Source: Eubacteriales bacterium (lineage in GTDB: Bacteria > Bacillota > Clostridia > Lachnospirales > Lachnospiraceae). Taken from it: DNA of 48,466 nt. The notes beneath the pieces were generated by a model. That model worked only from the letters and a program-made list of their open reading frames with translations, did no database searches and was not told the DNA's origin. The position numbers were made by a program, and so were the translations under genes. Below are positions 1 through 7,795 of this stretch, piece by piece. How positions within the stretch are numbered: position 1 is the first letter of the stretch; each line of letters opens with the position of its first letter. The stretch spans positions 1 through 48,466 of the forward strand of contig JAUNAF010000004.1 in the NCBI GenBank assembly GCA_030527715.1, given 5' to 3'.

Positions 1-142
1 ATTCGAAAAGTTGCATTTAGAATTTACCGCGTTGCATTTACCTCCCCGATTAACCGAAGCATACGAGCTGGGCAGATTTTTATAGCTTTCAGGCATAACA
101 GACTATTTGAACTGAGTATTTGTGTTTGTTGAAAACGGGTCA

Positions 143-148
143 TATAAT
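143..148 (+). promoter_or_regulatory. possible -10 box upstream of the alpha/beta hydrolase gene
   Basis: A TATAAT hexamer lies about 64 bases before the start codon at 213. The -35 position (about 119-125) is only TTGTGT-like, so the promoter is weakly supported. The first 60 bases contain the decamer GTTGCATTTA twice (11-20 and 32-41), with no other recognisable signal. Confidence 0.4.
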
Positions 149-212
149 AGCAGTAAGAAAACAGACAGATACTTGAGGAAGAATCAGATGGTTCTGAAAG
201 AAAGGAAAAGAT

Positions 213-1187
213 ATGACAGCATTAAAGTTAGAAAAAGAGTGGGATAAGGTATTTCCGTTAAGCGAAAAGGTGGAGCACAGCAAGGTGACCTTCCATAATC
301 GCTTTGGCATTGAGCTTGCTGCAGATATGTATGTTCCAAAGAATACAGAGGGACGCCTTCCGGCAATCGCAGTGAGCGGTCCGTTTGGAGCTGTAAAAGA
401 GCAGTCCTCAGGACTTTATGCACAGGAGATGGCAGAGAGAGGATTTCTGACCATCGCATTTGACCCGTCCTTTACAGGGGAGAGCGGCCCGGAAAATGCA
501 AGATATATGGCATCTGCAGATTTCTCCACAGAGGATTTTCAGGCAGCGGTAGATTTCCTGTCTGTGCAGGAGCAGGTAGATCCGGAGAGAATCGGCATCA
601 TCGGTATCTGCGGATGGGGCGGAATGGCTCTGAATACAGCGGCACTGGATACCAGAATCAAAGCAACCGTTGTCTCTACGATGTACGATATGTCCCGTAT
701 TGCGGCAAAGGGATATTTTGATTCCGCTGACAACGAGGAAGCAAGATTTGAGGCAAAGAAGGCGTACAATGCACAGAGAACTGCTGATTACAGAAACGGC
801 AGCAATGTTCTTGCCGGCGGAGTGGCAGATGAGATCCCGGAGGATGCCCCGTTCTTTGTAAAGGATTATTTCGACTATTACAAAACCGAGCGCGGATACC
901 ATAAGAGATCATTGAATTCCAACAGTGGATGGGCAGCGATCGGAACCGTATCCCTGATGAACAGTCCGCTTCTGATGTATTCTCAGGAAATCAGAAGTGC
1001 AGTGATGATCATGCACGGTGAGAAGGCACACAGCTATTATATGGGAAAAGATGCCTTCGAAAAATTACAGGGAGACAACAAAGAATTTGTATCCATTCCG
1101 GATGCAGTTCATACAGATCTCTATGATCGCAAGGATGTGATCCCGTTTGACAGAATGGAAGAGTTCTTTAAGAAAAATATGGCATAA
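213..1187 (+). CDS. alpha/beta hydrolase with Cys nucleophile elbow (dienelactone hydrolase-like)
   Basis: A 324-aa cytoplasmic alpha/beta hydrolase with no signal peptide. The start has the RBS GAAAGGAAAAG just upstream. The nucleophile elbow reads GICGWGG, so Cys stands where most hydrolases have Ser, as in dienelactone-hydrolase-like proteins. A late HGEKAHS segment and DAVHTDLYD near the C-terminus could supply the acidic residue and the His of the triad. The N-terminal part carries a FHNRFGIELAADMYVP strand region typical of the fold. It stands alone, with a strong terminator directly after it. The substrate is unknown; hydrolysis of an ester or lactone is inferred from the family only. 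Confidence 0.8.
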   Translation: MTALKLEKEWDKVFPLSEKVEHSKVTFHNRFGIELAADMYVPKNTEGRLPAIAVSGPFGAVKEQSSGLYAQEMAERGFLTIAFDPSFTGESGPENARYMASADFSTEDFQAAVDFLSVQEQVDPERIGIIGICGWGGMALNTAALDTRIKATVVSTMYDMSRIAAKGYFDSADNEEARFEAKKAYNAQRTADYRNGSNVLAGGVADEIPEDAPFFVKDYFDYYKTERGYHKRSLNSNSGWAAIGTVSLMNSPLLMYSQEIRSAVMIMHGEKAHSYYMGKDAFEKLQGDNKEFVSIPDAVHTDLYDRKDVIPFDRMEEFFKKNMA

Positions 1188-1201
1188 TGAGTAGATCTCG
1201 C

Positions 1202-1241
1202 ATCCCGGTGTTTCCGAAACAGGAGACGCCGGGATTTTTTT
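1202..1241 (+). terminator. intrinsic terminator after the hydrolase gene
   Basis: ATCCCGG... and ...CCGGGAT form a GC-rich stem with a GTTTCC/GGAGAC extension, followed by seven T. It separates the hydrolase from the next gene group. Confidence 0.9.
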
Positions 1242-1266
1242 CGATGTGTTATACGGGCAGCTGTGG

Positions 1267-1272
1267 TATAAT
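1267..1272 (+). promoter_or_regulatory. possible -10 box for the DUF4317/FGGY gene group
   Basis: TATAAT, 52 bases before the start at 1324 and after the terminator of the previous gene, is the best promoter candidate here. No good -35 hexamer is seen 16-18 bases upstream. Confidence 0.45.
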
Positions 1273-1323
1273 AAAAACATTATGGGGGGACTTTACTGAA
1301 AAAAGAATACGGGAGATACACAG

Positions 1324-1947
1324 ATGATACAAAAGGGTGAAATCAATCGTGAGGATATGCTGGAGCTGACGCGGCGCATGACGCTGTCGAGAAACTGTTT
1401 CAGCAGGATCGCAGGAGCGTATTTTGACGGAGAAGGATTTGTGGACGGTACATTTAACCGGCATTTTCTGAAACTGTCAAAGCCGGATCAGACGAAGAAT
1501 CTGGCAATCGCGAAGGCGATCCCGTTTTCCGAGACAAATACACAGCTGAAGGAGTACAGCTTTACGCCGGAGGAGAGAAAGCCGGGGTCTGTATGGCAGC
1601 TTCTGCAGTCTCTGAGAAAATCAGAACTGAAGAACGATGCACTTCTGGATGTCTATTATGAGGCGATCGGAGAAAAGCTGCAGATGGGCAGAGACTATGC
1701 CTTTTATCTGTTTTACGGAAGCTATGATGTTCCGCTGAAGGCATCGGATAAGGAACGGCTGTGGGAGTCGGAGGAAGTGTATTCTTTTCTGATCGGAGCA
1801 GTCTGTCCGGTGAGCGGAGACTATGAGCCGGGTGAGCCGGTGAGCGGATTTTTATATCCGGCGTTTGTGGACAGAAGCGCAGATGAAAACAAAATCGATA
1901 TCTTTCAGTTGAGCGGAGCGGATATCAGAGACATATTGAAAATGTGA
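1324..1947 (+). CDS. short DUF4317-like protein
   Basis: A 207-aa soluble protein with no signal peptide. The N-terminus, with its pattern of a charged helix, an RIAG.Y.DGEG motif (residues 28-38) and a ..FLKLSKPD segment, recalls DUF4317 proteins of clostridia, whose function is unknown. The late ..FLIGAVCPV... and ..GFLYPAFVDR segments match the middle of that family as I recall it. Typical members are clearly longer (about 370-450 aa), so the C-terminal third seems to be missing. The RBS is GGGAGA. Its stop codon overlaps the start region of the FGGY kinase, so the two are probably cotranscribed. The family call is from memory and moderate. Confidence 0.55.
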   Translation: MIQKGEINREDMLELTRRMTLSRNCFSRIAGAYFDGEGFVDGTFNRHFLKLSKPDQTKNLAIAKAIPFSETNTQLKEYSFTPEERKPGSVWQLLQSLRKSELKNDALLDVYYEAIGEKLQMGRDYAFYLFYGSYDVPLKASDKERLWESEEVYSFLIGAVCPVSGDYEPGEPVSGFLYPAFVDRSADENKIDIFQLSGADIRDILKM

Positions 1948-1955
1948 GGTGCGGG

Positions 1956-3473
1956 ATGAAAATAGCAGGACTTGATATCGGAACGACGGGATGCAAATGT
2001 ACCGTCTTTGATGAAAACGGCAAATATCTGGATAAGGCATACCATTCTTATCCGGTGCAGAGAAATCTTTCAGGACATGAGATCGATGTGGAGGCGCTCA
2101 CGGAAGCGGTATTTGAAGTGATCCGTGAGATGGCAGCTGACTATCCGGATATTGCTGCACTGGGTGTGACCAGCCTCGGCGAGAGTTTTGTCTGTGTGGA
2201 TGAGGAGGATCATCCAATGCATGCGTCCATGATCTATACAGATCCGAGAGGACTGGATGAATGTCAGCGACTGATAGGTATGCTTGGGGAGCGAAAGATC
2301 ACAGAGATCTCAGGACTTCGTCCGCATGAATCCTACAGCATTTCAAAAATGATGTGGATGAAGGAGCACAGACCGGAGATCTGGGCGAAGACAAGACATA
2401 TTTTTCTGATGCAGGACTACGTGGTCTACTGCCTGTCGGGGGTGGAGCAGATCGATTACTCACTGGCTTCACGGACAATGGCACTGGATGTGCGCAACCT
2501 CTGCTGGAGCGAGGAAATATTTGCGGCGGCCGGTATTGATCCGAAGCTGCTGTCAAAGGTAGTGCCGACCGGCACGATCGCCGGAAAGATCACTGCAGCG
2601 ACTGCAGAGAGAACCGGACTTTCGCCGGAGACAAAGATTGTTTCGATCAGTCATGACCAGATCGCGGCAGCAGTCGGTTCCGGTGCATTCTCATCGGAGA
2701 TCGCCGTGGACGGTGCCGGAACCGTAGAGTGCCTGACACCGGTCTTCGACGGTATCCCGGATGCGGAAGAGACAGAGCAGATGTATCAGGGATACTATTC
2801 TCTGGTGCCGTATGTGATTCCGGGAAAATATGTGGCATATGCTTTTTCCTACACCGGCGGTGCGCTGATCCAGTGGTGTACGGAGACGATCGCAAAGCAG
2901 GAGGCGGTGCTTGCAGCAGAAGAGCGTTGTTCAGTCAATGAATATCTGGAGAGACAGTATCGTCAGGATCATGGAGAAGCTGCAGACGGACCGGGAAGTC
3001 TTCTGGTTCTGCCGTATTTCGCAGGAGCCGGAACACCGTATATGGATAACGGAGCCAAAGGGGCGATCATCGGCATGACGATGGATACGACAGCGGCAGA
3101 CATCTACCATGGCTGCATGGAAGGTGTTGCATATGAGATGTATGTGAATGCGAGAGCACTGAATGCTGCAGGTGTACAGTATAAAGAGATCCATGCGACC
3201 GGAGGCGGTGCAAAATCAGAGACCTGGATGCAGATGAAGGCAGATATTCTGAATGTTCCGGTAGTTTCCCTGAAAACACCGGATGCCGGCACAGTTGGCT
3301 CTGCAATACTGACAGGTATTGCAGTTGGAATGTTTCAGGATCTGGAGGATGCAGCTTCCCATATGGTGGAGGTGCGAAAGACCTTCTATCCGCGACCGGA
3401 GAAACATGAAGCCTATTTTGAAAAATATCAGAAATATGAGCGCCTGTATCATGCAGTGCGTCCGCTGATCTGA
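1956..3473 (+). CDS. FGGY-family carbohydrate kinase (xylulokinase-like)
   Basis: A 505-aa cytosolic sugar kinase that transfers phosphate from ATP to a ketose or polyol. The N-terminal ATP-binding motif GLDIGTTGCKC is at residues 5-15; the C-terminal domain has HATGGGAKSETWMQM and DAGTVGSAILTG, typical of FGGY kinases. I chose ATG 1956 over an in-frame GTG at 1944 because GAGGTGCGGG lies directly upstream. The gene follows the DUF4317-like gene with no space and precedes an unknown gene by 5 bases. No transporter or isomerase is adjacent, so the substrate cannot be guessed. It differs from the second kinase at 23340, which resembles L-xylulokinase. Confidence 0.88.
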   Translation: MKIAGLDIGTTGCKCTVFDENGKYLDKAYHSYPVQRNLSGHEIDVEALTEAVFEVIREMAADYPDIAALGVTSLGESFVCVDEEDHPMHASMIYTDPRGLDECQRLIGMLGERKITEISGLRPHESYSISKMMWMKEHRPEIWAKTRHIFLMQDYVVYCLSGVEQIDYSLASRTMALDVRNLCWSEEIFAAAGIDPKLLSKVVPTGTIAGKITAATAERTGLSPETKIVSISHDQIAAAVGSGAFSSEIAVDGAGTVECLTPVFDGIPDAEETEQMYQGYYSLVPYVIPGKYVAYAFSYTGGALIQWCTETIAKQEAVLAAEERCSVNEYLERQYRQDHGEAADGPGSLLVLPYFAGAGTPYMDNGAKGAIIGMTMDTTAADIYHGCMEGVAYEMYVNARALNAAGVQYKEIHATGGGAKSETWMQMKADILNVPVVSLKTPDAGTVGSAILTGIAVGMFQDLEDAASHMVEVRKTFYPRPEKHEAYFEKYQKYERLYHAVRPLI

Positions 3474-3478
3474 GAACT

Positions 3479-4462
3479 ATGACAGAGAAAATCAGAAACA
3501 GAGATCAGGAGACAGAGGAACAGCTGGATCGGCTGTATGAGCTGCTGGATCAGCAGCAGTTTGAACTGCTTCCTCCGTTTGATGAAGGAAAGATACGGCT
3601 GGTCTATCTGATGAATGATGCCGTGGAGAGTTTTCTGGTCTTTGAGGAGGCAGTGCTCACCGGCACCTATCAGGAGAATTATGAAGGAGAGCTGGAGGCA
3701 GAGCTGCGCCTGGAGAAAGACGGAAGATATGTACTGATCATTGCGCAGGGGGAGACCGTCTGTACACTCTTTTTCCGAAGACTGTCTCTGGAGGTGCAGC
3801 TCTATAATTACGGAAAAACCGGGCATGTATGGATGAAAGGACATGAGGAGCTGAGGCAGATAGAGTACTGGATCGCAATTATGAAAGCGAAGAGGGAATA
3901 TCTGGGCGAGGCATACTGTAATGCTGCGGAGCTTCAGCTGACAGCTCTGGAAGAATTTCCACCGCTGAACTGCTACTCGTATCCGGCGGTTCCGAGAAAG
4001 TACTTTGAACCGAGGGAGGATGCCGGGATTCCGTCAAAGGAAGGGATCCTCACGATGCAGCGGATCGCAGAGGAGGCAGATGATCAGCGCCTGATTCAGG
4101 TACTGGAACGCTATAAGAGAAAAAACGGACCGCAGCGGACCAAAAATCTTGCAGAGCTTTTCTGCAGAAATGCACACAGCAAAGTCGTACAGCTGCTGAC
4201 AGAGAAGATTCTTCAGGCAGCGGCAGAGTATCCGGACCGTGTGTTTGCACCGGAGGAAGAGTGCCGCTACGCAGCGATTGTGAAGGAAGCGGAAAGCAGG
4301 AGAGCACAGCTTAGATCCGAAGGAAAAGAGGTGCTGCTGTTTTCACAGATGCCGTTTGTGACTGCGAGGGATGAGGTCGAATACAAGGTGCATCTGCTGG
4401 TGATGAGCAGGGGATTGCTGCACCGGAAAGTGGAAGTAGAGACATTTCTGCAGGAGCAGTGA
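3479..4462 (+). CDS. unknown protein (possibly DUF3878-like)
   Basis: A 327-aa soluble protein with no signal peptide, membrane segment or catalytic motif that I can name. The first half has a beta-rich stretch (IRLVYLMNDAVESFLVFEEA), a hydrophobic core around residues 80-100 and a WIAIMKAKREYLG helix; the second half is mainly charged helices. It may belong to a clostridial domain of unknown function (DUF3878 comes to mind, unconfirmed). No clear Shine-Dalgarno precedes the ATG, which is 5 bases after the kinase stop, so translation is probably coupled to the kinase. A working link to the kinase is possible but unproven. Confidence 0.6.
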   Translation: MTEKIRNRDQETEEQLDRLYELLDQQQFELLPPFDEGKIRLVYLMNDAVESFLVFEEAVLTGTYQENYEGELEAELRLEKDGRYVLIIAQGETVCTLFFRRLSLEVQLYNYGKTGHVWMKGHEELRQIEYWIAIMKAKREYLGEAYCNAAELQLTALEEFPPLNCYSYPAVPRKYFEPREDAGIPSKEGILTMQRIAEEADDQRLIQVLERYKRKNGPQRTKNLAELFCRNAHSKVVQLLTEKILQAAAEYPDRVFAPEEECRYAAIVKEAESRRAQLRSEGKEVLLFSQMPFVTARDEVEYKVHLLVMSRGLLHRKVEVETFLQEQ

Positions 4463-4501
4463 ACAGCTGATATTGCAATAGGATTTTCATGCAGAAAGTG
4501 T

Positions 4502-4507
4502 TATACT
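4502..4507 (+). promoter_or_regulatory. possible -10 box of the ahb operon
   Basis: TATACT lies 40 bases before the ahbC start codon, in the only gap (84 bases) before the heme genes. A TTGCAA at 4473 is too far (23-base spacer), so the -35 is unclear. Confidence 0.35.
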
Positions 4508-4546
4508 GAAAAAGATACTGTAAATGAGAAAAAATGAGGGAATGAG

Positions 4547-5746
4547 ATGCTTAGTTTAACAAAACTTTTAACCGGAGATACCTACTATGGTGATGATCTC
4601 CGCTATACTGCAGCCAGCCGGAATGCGGTAAATGGAGTTGCAGAAGGGAGAGGACCGGTTGTCAGTTGGAATTATACTCGCACCTGTAATCTGAAGTGCC
4701 GTCACTGTTATTCCAGCAGTGAGGCAAAAAGATATGACAATGAGCTGACAACGGAAGAGGCAAAGGCATTTATTGATGATCTGGCAGAATTCAAGGTGCC
4801 GGTCATCCTGTTCAGCGGCGGAGAACCGCTGATCCGGCCGGACTTCTTTGAACTGGCTGCCCATGCACGTGAAAAAGGGATCCGCGCAACGCTGTCCACC
4901 AACGGAACACTGATCACTCCGGAGGTTGCACAGAAGATCAAGGATCATGGTATCGGCTATGTGGGAATTTCGATCGACGGTGTGCGTGAGGTCAATGATG
5001 AATTCCGCGGAGTGAAGGGAGCGTATGACGCTGCGATCGCCGGTATTCGAAACTGTCGTGCGGTCGGACAGCGTGTCGGACTGCGTTTTACGCTGAATAA
5101 GGCAAACAGTGCCTATGTCAGTGATATTCTGGATCTGCTGGAGACAGAGGATATTGACCGTGTCTGTTTCTACCATCTGGTGTATTCCGGACGCGGGGAG
5201 GCCATCAAGCATGATGACCTGACACATGAAGAGACCAGACAGGTACTGGATCTGATCGCAGAACGTGTCATTGATTTTGACAGACGCGGCATCAAAAAAG
5301 AGGTGCTTATGGTGGACAACCATGCGGACGGACCGTACCTCTATCTGAAATACCGCAAGAAGGATCCGGAGCGGGCGCGCCATATTTACCGTCTGCTGCA
5401 GATCAACGGCGGAAACCGTTCCGGCATTGCATTTTCGAACGTGGATAATCAGGGAAATGTGCATCCGGATCAGTTTACCCAGCATCATGATCTCGGAAAT
5501 GTGCGTGAGCGCAAATTTTCGGAGATCTGGTGTGACGCCTCCATACCGCTGCTTGGCGGTCTGAAGGATCGCAAGGAGCTGCTGGACGAGAAGTGCAGAA
5601 AGTGCAGCTGGCTGAATATCTGCAACGGAAACTTCCGTGCCCGCGGTGAGGCCGTGACAGGAGATTTCTGGGGCTTTGATCCTGCCTGCTATCTGACAGA
5701 AGAGGAGCGCAGGATCCCTGCACCGGCGGAAGGAGAGGGATTATGA
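4547..5746 (+). CDS. ahbC: radical SAM 12,18-didecarboxysiroheme deacetylase (NirJ1/AhbC type)
   Basis: A 399-aa radical SAM/SPASM protein. The cluster-binding motif CNLKCRHC is at residues 47-54, the glycine-rich SAM motif SGGEP follows at about residue 90, and a C-terminal Cys group (CRKCSWLNIC and a later DPACYL) would bind an auxiliary Fe-S cluster. In the siroheme-dependent heme route AhbC removes two acetate chains from 12,18-didecarboxysiroheme to give Fe-coproporphyrin III. The FYHLVYSGRGE and DNHADGPYLYL segments fit the NirJ1/AhbC type as I recall it. The RBS is GAGGG. The TGA overlaps the next ATG (ATGA), and ahbD, ahbA and ahbB follow, which strongly supports the pathway. A split of roles opposite to that given here is less likely. 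Confidence 0.82.
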   Translation: MLSLTKLLTGDTYYGDDLRYTAASRNAVNGVAEGRGPVVSWNYTRTCNLKCRHCYSSSEAKRYDNELTTEEAKAFIDDLAEFKVPVILFSGGEPLIRPDFFELAAHAREKGIRATLSTNGTLITPEVAQKIKDHGIGYVGISIDGVREVNDEFRGVKGAYDAAIAGIRNCRAVGQRVGLRFTLNKANSAYVSDILDLLETEDIDRVCFYHLVYSGRGEAIKHDDLTHEETRQVLDLIAERVIDFDRRGIKKEVLMVDNHADGPYLYLKYRKKDPERARHIYRLLQINGGNRSGIAFSNVDNQGNVHPDQFTQHHDLGNVRERKFSEIWCDASIPLLGGLKDRKELLDEKCRKCSWLNICNGNFRARGEAVTGDFWGFDPACYLTEEERRIPAPAEGEGL

Positions 5747-6756
5747 GACCGAATGCGCATTCACAGATGAAGATCATCAGCTGGAATACCACAAATGACT
5801 GTAATCTCTACTGTGCTCACTGTTACCGTGAATCCGGTGAAAAGGCAAAGGGTGAGCTGAATACGGAAGAGGGAAAAAAGCTGATCTTTGAGATTGCCCG
5901 TGCCGGATTTAAGATCATGATCTTTTCCGGCGGAGAGCCGCTGACCAGACCGGACATCTATGAACTGATCAGCTATGCGCGAGACTGCGGACTGCGTCCG
6001 GTACTCGGTTCCAACGGCACGATGATCACGCCTGAGACGGCGGTAAAGCTGAAAGAAGCCGGTCTTATGGCAGCAGGCATCAGTCTGGACAGTCTGGATA
6101 TCGCGAAGCACGATCATCTTCGCGGAAAGGACGGCGCCTGGGAGGCAGCCGTGAACGGTATGAAAAACTGCCGGGAGGCCGGACTGGCATTTCAGATCCA
6201 CACGACGGTGATGGACTGGAATGAGCCGGAGATCGAGAAGCTGATGGATTTTGCGGTGGAGATCGGTGCCCGTGCACATCATATCTTCTTCCTGGTGCCG
6301 ACCGGACGAGGCGAGGAGATCAAGGATATGGCTCTGGATCGTCAGTCCTATGAGGATGTTCTGACCAGGATCATGAATAAGGCAAAGAAAGTGCCGATCG
6401 AGGTGAAACCGACCTGTGCACCGCAGTTTATCCGAGTGGCGGACAAAGTGGGCTATCAGCATCGCTTTTCCAAGGGATGTCTTGCAGGAGTAACCTACTG
6501 TATCATCAGTCCGAAAGGAGATGTGCAGCCCTGTGCTTATCTCAAGATGGAGATCGACAATGTGCGAAACAGAGCGTTCGATGTCATCTGGGAGGAAAAT
6601 GAAGTATTTCAGAGACTGCGCACGATGGAGTATGGAGGTCAGTGCAAAGGCTGCGGCTATTCCGGAAAGTGCGGAGGCTGCCGTGCCCGTGCAGCATACT
6701 ATCATAAGGGCGATTATATGAGTGCAGACCCGCTTTGCATACTGAACAAAGAGTAA
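5743..6756 (+). CDS. ahbD: radical SAM heme synthase (NirJ2/AhbD type)
   Basis: A 337-aa radical SAM protein with CNLYCAHC at residues 20-27, SGGEP at about 65, and a Cys-rich SPASM-like C-terminus (CKGCGYSGKCGGC). AhbD oxidatively decarboxylates two propionates of Fe-coproporphyrin III to the vinyl groups of heme b, without oxygen. The segments PTCAPQFIRVA, YCIISPKGDVQPCAY and CGGCRARAAY fit AhbD-type proteins. The start at 5743 overlaps the ahbC stop by four bases and has GGAGAGGG upstream. It shares the fold and about the first 150 residues' pattern with its neighbour, so the pair probably arose by duplication. Confidence 0.83.
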   Translation: MRPNAHSQMKIISWNTTNDCNLYCAHCYRESGEKAKGELNTEEGKKLIFEIARAGFKIMIFSGGEPLTRPDIYELISYARDCGLRPVLGSNGTMITPETAVKLKEAGLMAAGISLDSLDIAKHDHLRGKDGAWEAAVNGMKNCREAGLAFQIHTTVMDWNEPEIEKLMDFAVEIGARAHHIFFLVPTGRGEEIKDMALDRQSYEDVLTRIMNKAKKVPIEVKPTCAPQFIRVADKVGYQHRFSKGCLAGVTYCIISPKGDVQPCAYLKMEIDNVRNRAFDVIWEENEVFQRLRTMEYGGQCKGCGYSGKCGGCRARAAYYHKGDYMSADPLCILNKE

Positions 6757-6772
6757 ATACGGAGGAGTTTTT

Positions 6773-7282
6773 ATGCATTCAACAGAACTTGACGAGCTTG
6801 ATCGTGAGATACTGATGATCCTGCAGCATGGAATTCCGATCGAATCCCGACCGTATCAGAAGATCGCGGAGATGATCGGACCGGAGGTCACAGAAGATGA
6901 GGTGATCAGACACATCGAGCGTATGAAGAATAAAAACTATATTCGCAGAATGTCCGGCTTTTTTGAGTCGCGAAAGCTTGGATACCAGTCCATGCTTGTC
7001 GCAGTGAAGCCGAAAGAACACTGCTTTGAGCAGGCAGTAGAGTTTATCAACCGTTTTCCGGGTGTGACACACAACTATGAGCGCAGTCACGAGTACTCGA
7101 TCTGGTTTACACTGATCGCGATCAATGATGCGACGCTTCAACGTATTCTGGACTGGATCGAGGAGTGCGGCTATGTGGAGAGCATGATGCGATTTGAGAT
7201 GGCACAGCGGTATAAGATCAATGTGACATTCGATGTAAAACATGGCAAAGGAGAAAAGAAGCATGGCGAATCCTGTCACTGA
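6773..7282 (+). CDS. ahbA: siroheme decarboxylase subunit AhbA (Lrp/AsnC-like)
   Basis: A 169-aa protein with an N-terminal winged-helix-like region (LDELDREILMILQHGIP) and a C-terminal Lrp/AsnC ligand domain. The signature FPGVTHNYERSHEYSIWFTL is typical of AhbA/NirDLGH proteins, which are not regulators but form a heterodimer with AhbB that decarboxylates siroheme at C12 and C18. The RBS is GGAGGAG, 16 bases after ahbD. The last 20 bases overlap ahbB, so the two subunits are probably made in a fixed ratio by coupled translation. Confidence 0.87.
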   Translation: MHSTELDELDREILMILQHGIPIESRPYQKIAEMIGPEVTEDEVIRHIERMKNKNYIRRMSGFFESRKLGYQSMLVAVKPKEHCFEQAVEFINRFPGVTHNYERSHEYSIWFTLIAINDATLQRILDWIEECGYVESMMRFEMAQRYKINVTFDVKHGKGEKKHGESCH

Positions 7283-7793
7283 AAGAGAAAAAGAGGTTAT
7301 CCGTGCACTGCAGTGTGATCTTCCGCTGGTTCCGGAGCCGTATCGGGTGCTCGCTGAACAGATCGGGATCACGGAGGAGGAATTTCTTGAGACGGTAAAT
7401 CAGCTGAAGGAAAAGGGCTGCCTGAAGAGGATCTCGATCGCGCTGCATCACAAAAATGTTGGTTTTCTGATCAATGTGATGGTAGTATGGAATGTTCCGG
7501 ATGCTTTCGTCAGTGAGGTTGGAGCACAGATGAGCAGCCATTCTGCGGTGACACACTGCTACAACCGCAGCAGGAAACCTGGCTTCCCCTACAACTTTTA
7601 CACCATGGTACACTGTCAGACGGAAACAGAATATGAGGAGATCATGAGCGAGCTGCGGGAGATCGCAGCCGGAATCGTTCCGGAAGAGATCAAATACGAA
7701 GAGCTGCGCACAGTGCGTGAGCTGAAAAAGGTCGGAATGAAGTATTTTATGGAGCAGCCGGAAGAAATCGTAGACAACAGGATGGAGGACTGA
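7263..7793 (+). CDS. ahbB: siroheme decarboxylase subunit AhbB
   Basis: A 176-aa paralogue of AhbA. The motif AVTHCYNRSRKPGFPYNFYTM differs from the AhbA form and matches the AhbB type. Start ATG 7263 is preferred to an upstream ATG at 7242 because AAGGAGAA lies at a proper distance before 7263. It pairs with AhbA to make 12,18-didecarboxysiroheme, the substrate of AhbC. The stop is two bases before the AAA+ ATPase gene. The window has no uroporphyrinogen or siroheme synthesis genes, so these must be elsewhere. Confidence 0.87.
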   Translation: MANPVTEREKEVIRALQCDLPLVPEPYRVLAEQIGITEEEFLETVNQLKEKGCLKRISIALHHKNVGFLINVMVVWNVPDAFVSEVGAQMSSHSAVTHCYNRSRKPGFPYNFYTMVHCQTETEYEEIMSELREIAAGIVPEEIKYEELRTVRELKKVGMKYFMEQPEEIVDNRMED

Positions 7794-7795
7794 AT

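Noticed and set aside
11..41. Repeated GTTGCATTTA decamer as a regulatory repeat
   Set aside because: Only two copies at the window edge; too little context to support any role.
4568..5488. Long antisense frames over ahbC, ahbD, the AAA+ gene and GH94 (each 200-330 aa)
   Set aside because: They lie opposite well-supported genes, have no RBS or known domain and reflect codon use on the real strand.
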